NCBI GenBank assembly: GCA_021442155.1
Contig: CM038214.1
Span: 27,466,450-27,530,449 of the forward strand
DNA length: 64,000 bases
Reading direction: 5' to 3'
Origin: Cymbidium sinense
Taxonomy: Eukaryota; Streptophyta; Magnoliopsida; Asparagales; Orchidaceae
The position numbers and the translations under genes are program-made. Under the pieces are notes generated by a model, which saw only the letters and a list, made by a program, of their open reading frames with translations, ran no database searches and was not told where the DNA came from. Position 1 is the first letter of the stretch, and each line of letters begins with the position of its first letter. Shown piece by piece: positions 1-11,300 of the stretch.

Positions 1-960
1 AACGTCTTCCCAAAATTCATTTTATTGACCTATGTACTTCTACTTATTAGATAAGTGATAGCACTAAAGAAAAAAAGCTATTGATATTACATTGCCCACA
101 TTTAACTCTCAAAGAGCTTCTTTGGTCAAAGCCGAGTCAACCTATAGATCACTTCAATTTCACTTCCCCGCTATCCTTAACTTGGCTAGCTTACTTCGAA
201 AGCTATCATGTAAGAAACCAAATGTAACTACTCCTTAAAGTCGCACCTCGATACAACTCTTCTTATCAGGAGTGAAATAGAGGTTCAAAAGTGAGAAGTA
301 GAAAGTCTAAAGTCTAAGAATCGGAAAGGGCACAAGAAGAGTTATAAGGATAAGCTAGTCTTCCAAGATAAGAAAAAAGTTCCCTTAATGGTCTTTGATT
401 TAGGAATTTGGATTTTTATTTCGTTTATCCACCTTATCCTCTTAGTAAAATGAAAGCTCCTTTTAGTCTCATCTAATTCTAGAAAACCTAACACTTCAAA
501 AGAATGGCTTGCCTCTCCAGATCAGATCCCCTATTTGTAAGATCAGCTCTTGTGGAAGGGAAGGAAGACTTTCTCAATTTCAAGGGATCAAAAGAGAAGC
601 TTTGGTTTGGTCAATCAACTCTAAACTCACTTGATTGAAAGTCCAATTTCTTTTTTATTTGCAAGGGGAATGGTAGTTGAGTTTTCTCTCTTTATCTTCT
701 TATCACATGTGTGTTTTTCCACCATGTGTACTTCTAACAATGGCTCTTGAGGTCTAGGTTGGTTTCCGGATCTTTCTCTTTTCACATTTGGGTTCATCAC
801 ATATGAAACAATCTTTGACAACCAATTAGGTAAGTGAGTTGAAGTCAACCTTAGCTTACTAGAATAGAAGATTGCGGGGGGGGAAGCTATAGCAAGGTGG
901 GAAGAGCTTATCTTCTCAGAGATAGAGAAGGAAGGTCAGTAAGCAGCCATATAAGGTGGA
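1..960. other. Unassigned DNA outside the pol remnant
   Basis: No gene recognised. The stretch is conserved in the right arm (about 34,440-35,340). A short minus-strand ORF at 627-848 has no family resemblance I can see, and its counterpart near 34,700 is not conserved as an ORF, so I do not call it. The sequence could be retroelement leader or organelle-type spacer. Confidence 0.4.
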
Positions 961-3835
961 TTATAATGTGCTCACCCACCCGAAGAAGCTCCCAGCCTCT
1001 TTTAGCATTTATGATGCTTTGATGATGTCCCTCAAATTGAGGGAAACTCCAGTCAAAGCATTACTAGATCCATAGGTGTTCCTTGCTTACTTTGCCAAGA
1101 AAGACTTGGAAGAAGCACACTACCTCAAGGAGATTCCTGAAGTAGCCTTCTCCAATGAAGATCTATTAGTAGGCACATTAAATCATAACCATCTTTTGTA
1201 TGTGTCAACAACTATAAATGGTACAAAATGGAACTAAATCCTAGTAGATCGCAGGGCTTCAGTTCACATTATGAATGGATACGGACAAGTTGAGTCTGAT
1301 AAACTCATGCTTAGTCAATGAACAAGGTGAGAAAGGTCTATCACCCTCCTAGTATAGTTTGGTGATTTGAGGACTAAAGAAAAGTTTCACATCATAAATT
1401 CAAACACCTCTAATAATGCATTGATCGGTAGGCTATGGATCCATGAGTATAGGATGATTCCCTCAATGCTTCATTAATGTATAAAATAATAGCATGAATG
1501 TTTGAGTACTATATACAGGGTAATACCCAAGTAGTGTATGAAATCAACTTTTACGAGGATGCAGAGCATCACCTTCCCCGCCAACAAAAGGAGGATGGAT
1601 CTCGTAAGCCCTAGGTTCAGCTTCCAAAGGTAGCACCTGAATTTTGACTGCTAACATAAGTACCTCCTATGCCATATCATGGCAGTAGAATGGGCAAAGG
1701 AGGTAGAGGAAGTGTCCTCTAATGTTGAGCAAAATCAATGCAGAGTGTTAAAGACCAGCGTATAAAAAAATAAAGTCTAGCACCTCTCCTTTATCACCAA
1801 CCTCACTCCCTCGGCTTCAAGGCCAGTGGTAAATATGTGAACATTCTATGTGTCCCTAATAAAGAGGCACACTAAGCATGGAATCTTTTTTGACACTTCT
1901 AGGTTCATAAGGCAAAAAAAATTTGTAATCCTTCTTCACTTCAAATGATGAAATGAAAGATCTTCCAATTTCATATTACTCTTATCCTTTAGTAGATAAG
2001 TATGTGTGTACTGGTTTCCTGCCATCAAAATAGTTAGCTAAATCGGCCGGCCTATGTGACTAGTTGTGGCATACTGACTTACCCCAAGAAGGTGCTAGTT
2101 GGGATATGTGGAAATTCCACACATAGGCCTTAAGCTCTGGTTTGTGCAGGGTGATTACTTGCATTCCTAAAGTCCCTGAAGTCTCAAAAGAGGCTGAGGA
2201 GGAACTTGACTTAAAGAATCCAGATTCTTGGAGACTCGTAGCTTATTATCAACCAAGTAGTTGAAATCTAGATAGTTCATAAGCCAGAGCTAGTAGAATA
2301 TCTGAAAAGACTAATGGAGCTGCTTGGATATATTCCTGAGGTCATCTTGATGAGAGTGCCCTGATGCAACAATGGTCAAGCAATTGCACTCTCCAAGATT
2401 GCTAAAGTATTGGCAAGCAAGTTCTCTTCTCCCATCACATCACAGTGTTGATCAATAATCAACAAAGATTGTCTCCTGAAGATTTATCTCCTACAATGAG
2501 GAGACATTCCATTCTGAGTCCACCTTGATAGCTTTGCAAGTAGATGAAGCTGATGACTAAAGGAAATCCTTGATTGAGTATCTACAATGTGGAAAACTCC
2601 CTCGTGAATCCTCTCTTGCATCTGAAGTCAAAAAGAGAGCTATTTTGTAAACTTTGTTAATAACACTTTGGACCGATGCTCATTTCACCAATTTTGGCTT
2701 CAATGCCTTGGAAAAGAAGAGGACCAAAAGGTCATGGGTGAGGTACATTTCAGATTGTGTGGAGCACACCAATTTGGGCCCATGATAAAGCTAAAAATTC
2801 TATGCCTCGGGTACTATTGGCCCACGATGACTCAAGATTATGTAAATCATGCTCATAGGTGTCATTAGTGCTAGGTTCATGAAACCGTTTTGCACCAACC
2901 TCTGAATCCTCTCCAAACAACTATGGTTTCATGGCTTGGGATACGGATGTTGTTGGTCCTATTGATCCTCCATCATCCAAGGGTATAAGTTTAGCCTCGC
3001 CCCTATGGATTACTTTTCTAAGTGAGCTAAAGTAGTTCCACTAAGATAGGTTAAGATAGACAATGTCTTAGAATTCTTCAGGGATGAATAAAGAAAATAG
3101 AAATCAGATAAAATCATATATTGATTTGGTGTTCCTTGCCAGATCATATCTGACAATCGCACTACCTTCCGAAGTACAAAAACTTTTAGATTTGTTCACC
3201 GACATCACATAGATTGGCGATACTCAATGATTTACTATCCCAGGGCTAATGGCTTAGTAAAGGCTTTGAACAAGACTTTGGTACACCTTTTCAATAAAAT
3301 TTTGACTAATAACAAGGCATGAAAAGTTGGCAGAGGCCTTGTGGGCCTACAAGACTACTTATTGTATTGCAACGCAGTCTACTCCTTATGCTCTTGCCTT
3401 TGGAGTCAAAGCTATCTTGCCTACAGAGATAAAGCTTCCTTCATTGTGTGTTGCCCTCAATTACAAGTTCACTAAGGATGAGAGTGCCCAACTAACCCTG
3501 GAAGAACTTGAGAATCTTGATGAGGTCAGACTTTAGGCTCAACAAAATTATGAGATTTATCATGCTAAAATGGCCCAAGCGCATGACAAGTTAGTCCTGC
3601 ATAGAACCTTTTGAGCTGGAGACCATGTTCTTTTTCTTCGATGGCCAATCATAGCATTTCATTATAAAGTCAGCAAGTTTTAGCCAACTTGGGAAGGCCC
3701 TTTTTGTTGTTAAACAAGCATACGAAAGAGGATCAGACTAGCTTGTTGACTTCGAAGGAGGCCATCCCATCCAGTAGGAGTCTCTTTTCATGATAGTTCT
3801 TTTGTTAAGAGTCATATTATCAAATCGCCCAACCT
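960..3835 (+). pseudogene. Ty3/gypsy pol remnant lacking reverse transcriptase (left copy)
   Basis: This is a broken LTR-retrotransposon polyprotein, with many stops and frameshifts. About 1,225-1,480 translates as a retropepsin-like protease (ILVDRRASVHIM in place of the usual D-S/T-G-A-S, then ALIGRLWIHEYRMIPSMLH). No reverse transcriptase is recognisable between about 1,500 and 2,000. At about 2,220-2,440 lies an aRNH-type second RNase H (LIINQVVEI, then KPELVEYLKRLMELL, then an ALSKIAKVLASKF tail). At 2,755-2,880 is the integrase zinc-finger region (GYYWPTMTQDYVNHAHRCH), followed by integrase core pieces (VVGPIDPPSSKG, WRYSMIYYPRANGLVKALNKTL) and a C-terminal part at 3,327-3,720 (LWAYKTTYCIATQSTPYALAFG, PTWEGPF). 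The second RNase H suggests the Tat lineage. The inverted copy at 31,570-34,420 shares the same missing RT. Confidence 0.85.
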
Positions 3836-4534
3836 TTCTTTAATGTACTTTGGATATCCTAGTGCCTTATGCTTGCCCATTTTTAAGACTTCTACTTGAA
3901 AGCATACTTTTATTTGAAAGACTTTCTATTTTCTCATTTGGCTCGCAAGCAAAACAAAGCAGTTAGGAACTCAAAATGCAAAGACCAACGGATCAAAACT
4001 AGATGCCCTACTGGCTGGGAAGAGTGCTTTCTTCTTATAATAAACCCTAAAATATTTGCTTCATATTCTATCATCTGGTCTTTCTTATAGATAAAGAAAA
4101 GTGAAAGCTTGAATAGGTGCGATAGTGGCACTTCCTTATCAAGCCAGCGCATGAACATCAAGGCGATAAACCTAGCCTTTTAGCCAATTATAATCTAACC
4201 TCTCCTTTTAGTCGAGCATAATAAGGTAACCTCTCATTTCAGTTTCTTTCTATACACAATTTCATACTTGAAGTTTCTATCTATACATAATTTCATATAT
4301 CATAATCATTCAGTCCTGCTGAATTAAGTCTGTTATTTGTTTATGATAAGCCAACACTCGAGATAGCCGAGGGCCAAAATGGTCTAGCAAAGTCGGTACC
4401 TACTTGGTGTAAGTACATCTCAAACTTGACATAACTTTTCAGGAGAGAATAATTGAAAGGTGAGTTAAAACAACCACTTTTCTACAAATTCCAATCATTG
4501 TATACTAATTTTGTATAAAAAATATCAATAACAT
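3836..4534. other. Downstream of pol; segment largely unique to left arm
   Basis: No gene recognised. About 3,845-4,410 has no counterpart in the right arm, where the flanks join at a TGTACTT-like motif (about 31,520-31,550). Both flanks in the left arm carry similar GTAC(T/A)T, so a deletion in the right arm by short homology is the simplest reading. Small ORFs at 3,896-4,090 and 3,934-4,161 overlap on opposite strands and resemble nothing known. Confidence 0.4.
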
Positions 4535-4591
4535 CAAATTTTGTTGATACAAAATCTAGAGCATGCAAATTTTGTTGATACAAAATCTAGA
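4535..4591 (+). repeat. Short direct repeat, two 26-bp units
   Basis: Two identical 26-bp units beginning CAAATTTTGTTGATACAAAA, separated by GCATG (4,535-4,560 and 4,566-4,591). Each contains an internal near-palindrome (TTTTGTTGATACAAAA). The right arm (about 31,355-31,415) keeps two diverged units, so the duplication is older than the inverted repeat. An LTR or other element edge is possible but not shown. Confidence 0.7.
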
Positions 4592-7490
4592 TTGGGTGGG
4601 TGTTCAGACGAGCTACTTATTTTAGTACTAAGGCATTTTGGGTTTCACTCCAGCTGGATTAAGTAAATCCGTGTGATGTTTAATAATTAGCTAGTTTTTT
4701 GTTCTATAAAATGTAGGAGTATATGGTTTCTTCATGTCATCATGGGATTACGGAGACCCATTGGTGCCTTCACTCTTCACTTTTATGGAGGAGGTCCTCA
4801 CTATGTTATAGCATTGATGCCCTCGATCTGATGGTCCTCATTTTCCCACTTTGCAAGTTGCTAGTTTGCTTTGAACAACAAAGTAAAGGATGCTTCAGAA
4901 ATAGTCTTTCCTAAGAATATTCCTTTCTGTCCAGATGATCCTTCGCCATCCACTTTGGGGATAGATAAAAAATGTGATGACATCTAGTTTCGAGGTTGTC
5001 CTAACATGATGACACGCTTATTAAGTTTTTTGTCCTACGTAAAGAATCTTTCTTGCTTGGTTATAAGTCAATGAAGTCATTTGGGCTAACTTGTAAAACT
5101 TAATAGCTAATGGCCATATGTCATATATCCATCCATGTTGAAGCAAGTTTTTGAGGCTGAGGTGCTAGTTTGGATAGGGATAAGGAAATCAATCCAAATG
5201 GTTTCTAATCTCAAAGTGTGTTTGACTCTTTAGTTGAAGCTACAACTCCTCAATGTGTTATTGTAGTGCTCCATGGAAAAGATCCTTGTGAAACTTTAGT
5301 AGCCTCTAGCTCTATAAACTATTCAACCATTGAAGAAAGCATTTCAGAAACTCAGAAAGAAAGAAATCTCAAATTCTTTTTAGGTGATGGAAAGCACTAC
5401 TGCCTTATGCTAGAGATGAATTGGTGAAACAACTAACTTTTATTAGCTACATGAATTCCCTTTCTCATTTTAAAGATCTATTTCTATAAGCAGATTTAGA
5501 TCTTATTACAGATAGCTTGAACCATAAAAAGGAGCAAAGTTTACAGATTTCATAGGACTTTCAGTATGAGCTACGTTCACAAAGCGAGGTCTTGCTAGAG
5601 TGGGGAAGGGCCAATTCAAACTGCTACTAAAAATGAAGCCTAATTACATTCAGAAGATAAAATCTTCTTTTTTTACTTCATTTTTAGAAACAAAAGAATA
5701 TAAGAGGTGTGTAGTAAAAGTTCTAGCTTAGATAGCTAAGATTTTTGATGAATTGAATTCTTTTATCCACTCGAATTTCTTTTCAATTGAGTTATTAGCC
5801 TAGTCTTGTTTCTCTTATACACGACCCTTTGTGCTACAGGTGGCACGGGTCTGCACTTGGCGAATCCATCTTCCAAACAATCTAATAGATAGAAGGTAGT
5901 AGAATAATTTTGGTCTACACCTTACTGGAGGAAGAGGTCGGATTGCCTAAACTATCCAATAGTACTCGCCATTCAAAATAGTCCACTAAAGCTAAAGACT
6001 TGATAAAAAATCTCATGTTTTATCTATGCTTTTTCAATGATCTAGTTTTAACTGGATCCCAAAGCACATGGGAATATGGGATGCATGTCTAGTTCTCATT
6101 GGAAAGAAAAGAAGGAAAGGTGCCGATGAAAGCGGTATCAAGCTTTAGCAGAGAGTGAGCATCCATCTATTCCCTATCCCTTAATTGATTGGGAGTTCTC
6201 CTCAATGGAGTTTTCATCACTGTTAAAGCCATAATTCTCTTTGATAGCTTAAGAGAGAAAGGATCAAATAAGGTTTGGTAAATGCTTCAACGATTCTATC
6301 ATGATGAGTTCCCTTTTTGGAAATGCATGGATATCTTGTACTTGATCATGGACAAATGAAGCGATCCTTTCCTTTTTGAGTGCTTGTTCATAGTTTGTGG
6401 AACACAAATAAGTTGAGTTAATAGTGGATCTGGAAGCAAGGCCCACCACGCACTCATCCCAAGCAAAAGAAATGTTAGTAGGTCAAAGAAAATATCACAT
6501 ATAGAATATAGAAGCAAAGCTTCTTTCATTCAATTCAACATTCAAAACCCAGTTGACTTGCACCCCCCCCACCCCGTAAGCCTCATGTAGACCTTTAATT
6601 CTCTCTGGAGATCAAAGTAGTCAGTCGTACTTGAAAGTTCACCATCCCATAGCCTACTCGAGACACAACTAGACTTGCATAGGAGCATCAACTGGTTAGG
6701 GCTAAACCATACCCAAGTGTGTGATAGGCCAAGTTTCTCTCTGGTTTATTAGTTGTGGGAGTTTGTTATTGAGTTGAGGCAAGCTTATCCACCAGCCCCT
6801 TTCCAACTACATAAGAAACTCTTGCTTGGGGAAAACCTTTCCTTTAGAGTGGGTACACTTTTTTTGTTAGTTAGCAGGGTGTTAAACCACAGTTGTTTGA
6901 TACCAACCTCTATTCAACCCGATCTTCCTCCTCTGTTGTAAAATAGGTGGTTTAAAAAAGAGCTCCATCTGCTTCTCTTCTGGTTTCTTTTCCATCGACC
7001 TACCTATCGTCTTCATTAATAGCTCTTCTAACTTAAAACTATAGTCTAGGATCGAAAGAGGCTTTCAAATCTTTCTTCCTTTGCTTTTGCTTCTTCCCCT
7101 ACCTCCCCAGCCAAGGTTACTCTCCAAAGAATTCTTATTAAGTTTCTTCCTCTAGCACGCACTACCTACCCTTTCAAACTTATTTTTGAGATATCATATG
7201 ATTCCACCTTTTGATAAGGAAAGGCAATGATGAACGAGAATAAAGTGCTAGCCATACTTATAATTTCATTAAAATTATGTGGGAATGGAATTACGACTCA
7301 ACCTCTTCCTTTGTTCATGGTTTGAATCTTTGTGTTACCTTGTCGGTGTGTGATGCCAACCCCATTGTGCTGTGCGTCTTGTCTTTCCTGACAAAATTCG
7401 ATTCAACATGTGTGGCCTGATGCGGTTCAGTCTACCAAGCAAGGAGATATGGTATCCTTAGATTGAGAATACCTCCTCCAATTTTTGATT
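4592..7490. other. Unassigned 2.9 kb between pol and gag remnants
   Basis: No gene recognised on either strand. It is conserved in the right arm (about 28,495-31,350). ORFs of 61-76 codons (for example 5,218-5,427 + and 6,299-6,529 -) have no motif I can name, and their frames are broken in the inverted copy. The last 170 bp before 7,491 look like a retroelement leader, being continuous with the gag start, but no primer-binding site was identified. Confidence 0.35.
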
Positions 7491-8300
7491 ATGGCTACAG
7501 TAAAGGTTACAAGTGGGGTTGAAGGTGCAACTAGCTATTTGACAGAGGCAAGCTTGGAGCAAGTATGCACTAAGGGTGTATCCACATCAAATGATGTATG
7601 GATCGAGAAGCTGTAGGATAAACTCAGACTCCTAGCATAGTCAATAACCATGCATGCTGTGATGGCAGATGGCAAAGTGCAAATGATGGATGCCAAAATA
7701 TAGACTTTGAAAGGTGAAATGCATGAGCTTTTACACGCTTGCTCATCTTGGGGAGTAACTCAAAGCTTGGGTTGACAAATGAGATGCACTCATTGAGGGT
7801 TCGGTTCTAGAGTGTTATTGATGGGTTGAAGGAAGATATTGGACTGTTGAAGAATGTAATCGCTTTAACTCCATCCGGTGATGGGCCGTTAGAGTCTCAC
7901 TAATATGAAGGCACATGGCCCAACGAAGTACTTGGAGGATAAAAATGCCAGGACATAGAGAACTTCATAGGAAACATGGGTTGTACTCTTGAAGCAAAGA
8001 AGTTCAAAGTTGGGTTGGGCATCATTGGTGAGGATGCTAAAACCTAGTTTTGTAGTAATCAGAATGCTACTACTAATCCACAGATCATTAGTTGGGAGGT
8101 ACGATAAAAAAAGAGAAATGCGAAAGCAATTTTCCTCCACATCAATGTATCAGGCAGGGTAGAGAAGCTTTGGATAGACATAGGCAGACTAGGTCCATGT
8201 AGAAGTATGTTAGGCAGTTGCAGTCATTGATGATGAAGATAGGGAACATGGTAGAAGAATACAAGGTGTTTAGGTTTGAGGTTGATCTCTAGGGAACATG
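7491..8300 (+). pseudogene. Ty3/gypsy gag remnant (left copy)
   Basis: The translation starts at ATG 7,491 (MATVKVTSGVEG, ASLEQVCTKGVSTSND) and breaks soon after. Fragments in shifting frames match the typical plant gypsy Gag layout: an N-terminal helical region, then KAHGPTKYLEDKNA...RT (the usual 'P..F.G.RNAK.LENF' start of the capsid-like Retrotrans_gag region), a SWE motif, FSSTSMYQAG, and a GIPNHM tail. Several in-frame stops make it non-functional. It lies downstream of the pol remnant in the same direction, so it comes from a different insertion. The copy at 27,690-28,494 is inverted. Family assignment rests on motif order only. Confidence 0.65.
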
Positions 8301-8351
8301 ACAAAATTAGTAATCACAGGGATACCCAATCACATGTTGAGCAACTTCAAG

Positions 8352-8359
8352 CTTCCTAT
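8352..8359. repeat. Target-site duplication, left (CTTCCTAT)
   Basis: CTTCCTAT occurs directly before the 5.34-kb insertion and again at 13,701-13,708 directly after it. The uninterrupted right arm has a single ATTCCTAT at the matching place (about 26,862-26,869, minus strand), which is the expected empty site. Confidence 0.8.
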
Positions 8360-11300
8360 TGGTTTTCTTTTTCTCTCTGAATAAAGAAAAGAAATGACAC
8401 CACATAGAGTTTAGGAATATTTTATTTAGATGACCAAATACAACATTAAGGAATACACATATTATCTCGAAAGATAAACATGCTCTCCTATAATGGATTC
8501 AATCATTTCAATAAAAGACTCCTGAGGCTAATGGGTCTTTTATGTACCAAAGTATTTTCCCTGAACTACATGGAAAACTAGAGCAGGATCAATTTTATTC
8601 TGGGATCATGGCTCCCTATAAAGGCAAGCCTCTATAGTTAATCACATCTTAAGAAGGGTCTCTTCCTAAGAATACTCTCAATTAAAGAAATAAGTGGTTA
8701 TTCCTAAAGACTACTAAGGTAGCTTTCAAAGAATTGATTTTTGGAAATTCAATTGGGAGAGGTCTAAATTGGAGAGAGTTATTTTTAAGAGTCAAATGGA
8801 CAAGAGTAGGAGATGCCTATTGATACTGGGATGCCTAGTAGACATTTCATCTATCCTATGATTGGGCTTTAAATTTGAGATTTAATTTTATAATTCAAGT
8901 TATCATTTTCTTAGAAATCTAGGACTTAGATTCTAGCGACAAGCAAAAATGCCTAGGGTTGAAGACTTATTCCTAAAAGGATGCTTCAGAATCTAGTCTA
9001 CAGGTGCTTCTGACACATGTCAGATGCTCGACTTAGTTCTACTCATGGGAATCATTGGTCGTTCTCTCCACTTGAAGGAAATAACCTATCCCTGACTCTT
9101 CTGGACTTACGATCTGCCTGGAGAAGGCTACCAGCTAACACCACCTAATCGTATTTTAAAATCATGAGGCTAAGTCATATGAATGCAAGATGGCGGTACA
9201 TTTTTTAGGAAAGAAATCTATGAACCTAGACTTACTCCCTAATCCCTAAGATCATGTAGGGTATGAAGATGCATATAATTAATGCATATTTTTCATATTT
9301 CAATAATTTTTAACTCAGGATTCATTTAGGCCATAAGGATACAATTATGCCTAATGCATGCAATTAGAAAAAGATCATGGGCCAAATCAAAATAGAAGAA
9401 GGTGCACTTCCATCATAGACTCTCAAAGGTCAAGCCTAGGTAAAGATGGAATTCCTTCATTAATCAAGAGTGAAATAATATGATTATGCATGACATTCAG
9501 CAAAGGGGTTGCTACATATGTTATCTTATTTTAATACCTAGGCCTTTATTGAATATTATGAGTTGTATTTATTTTTTTATTTCAATTGATTTAGTTGGGT
9601 AGATAATTTAGTTTATCCTATGAGCCTACGTCCAGGCATATATCACAACACAAACATAGCACAGAAAGAAACCTAAGAAAAGCATGCTGTTTCTATTGCA
9701 CACCCAAAATAAATCAAGCCAAATTAAATTATATAAGAAAAAGGCCAATGTAGCCGAGTATTGCTATACACCCCAAAAGAAAGAAAAATGGGCAGCTGAG
9801 TTCTGCCCTTATACAACCCGGTCTAGAACTACAAGTTTAGATCTATGGGTCTTCTTTACAGGAAAGTCTCCTTCTTCAGGGACATCCATCGGGCTCCACA
9901 GGGGACCACCGCACCATCTCCTGGTTGGGTCAGCTCCTGCTAATCCTAGACCCCATAAATCTTAACCTAATTCTAAGCTCAAATTTATATTTAAAATTCA
10001 AAGAAAATCCTAAGCCTTGCAAAACAGATGTTAGGAAATACACACAGCACACCAAGCAGTTTATATTTTACAAACATATGGGCTTAGCATTAGTTGCTTG
10101 CCAAGCCCACTTGTCCTATGGACTATGTTAAGGGATTTTTAGCACCTGCAAGCAAACGATAATTTTATAATTTATTTTATTACAGCAATCCCTTTAACAA
10201 AGTCCCCTATAGAAAACAATGTTAAATCTAGAAAGATTGCCCTAACATCCAGTCTAACGAACAAACAAACCTAGGCATCTAGTCTAAAGCAATACACCAC
10301 ACAGACATGTGAAGCACAACACAATATATCACAGGAGATTAAAAGAAAATCATAAAATGATCTAATCTAGATCTATGGTCCGTGACCTAAATAATCTAGT
10401 GTGTGTAATAGTGGGGTTTGTGTGGTAAGTCTTTGCTAGGCCTTTAAGTTTAAGTTTAAAGTTTGAAGTTTGAATTGGTTTAATTTTTATCATTGGTTGG
10501 TTTCAATTCAAATAACTTAATGATTTAATTCCCATTTTATGTTCATTTTATTTGGTTAAAGTTATATAGGATTTCAAGAATGAAGAATAAAATGATTCCA
10601 TTTTTGGATGGAGCTCTTTCCATTCAACATCCTAAATCCTAATGAAGTTTCCAAAAGCTAACTAAAATCCTTAAGTATTTTAATTAATCCTTTTGATTTT
10701 ATTTATGTTTGGGTTTGATTTATGTAATTTCATTTATTTGAATTGCTTTGTTTGATTTTGTTTATTTGATTTATTTCATTTTGAATTAAGTTATATGGAT
10801 TTCATTTGATTTGGCATATGTTAATTTAACCAGTTTGATTTAAGTTTGATTTCATTCAATTTAACTTAAGATATTAAATAAGCTTAAATTTTAAGTCATT
10901 TAATATGAATTAATATCTTAGGATTGTTCATTGATTATTCTTAACCTAAAATACTCAGGTTAATTACTTGATCTAATTTGATTAATCTAGGTTTTAATTT
11001 TATTATTTAAATTCATTAAAGATAAGTGATCTTATTAAGTTTAACTTAAGTTGTTCAATTATATTTGAATTTCATTAAGCATTAATTTTCTTAAAACTTT
11101 ATTATTTGATTAGATTCTTTGACTTGGGAAGTTTTGATGAATTACCCTAAGTATTTATGATGTTTATTTCAGTTTAGTTCAATTTAGTTGTTAATCCATT
11201 GAATTAATGATTTTTAATTATTATTTCATTCATATTGACCTAGACATTTAGAAAATGAAGAATTCCAAATTTATAGACCAAATTGTTTTCAGATAATTAT

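Noticed and set aside
4535..4591. Terminal inverted repeats of a small transposon (TTTTGTTGATACAAAA palindromes)
   Set aside because: The units are direct, close together and present in both arms. No target duplication or element body can be defined.
9684..10131. Two overlapping ORFs inside the 5.34-kb insertion
   Set aside because: No gag, pol or transposase motif, and neighbouring sequence is non-coding. They look like chance ORFs in a long LTR-like element.
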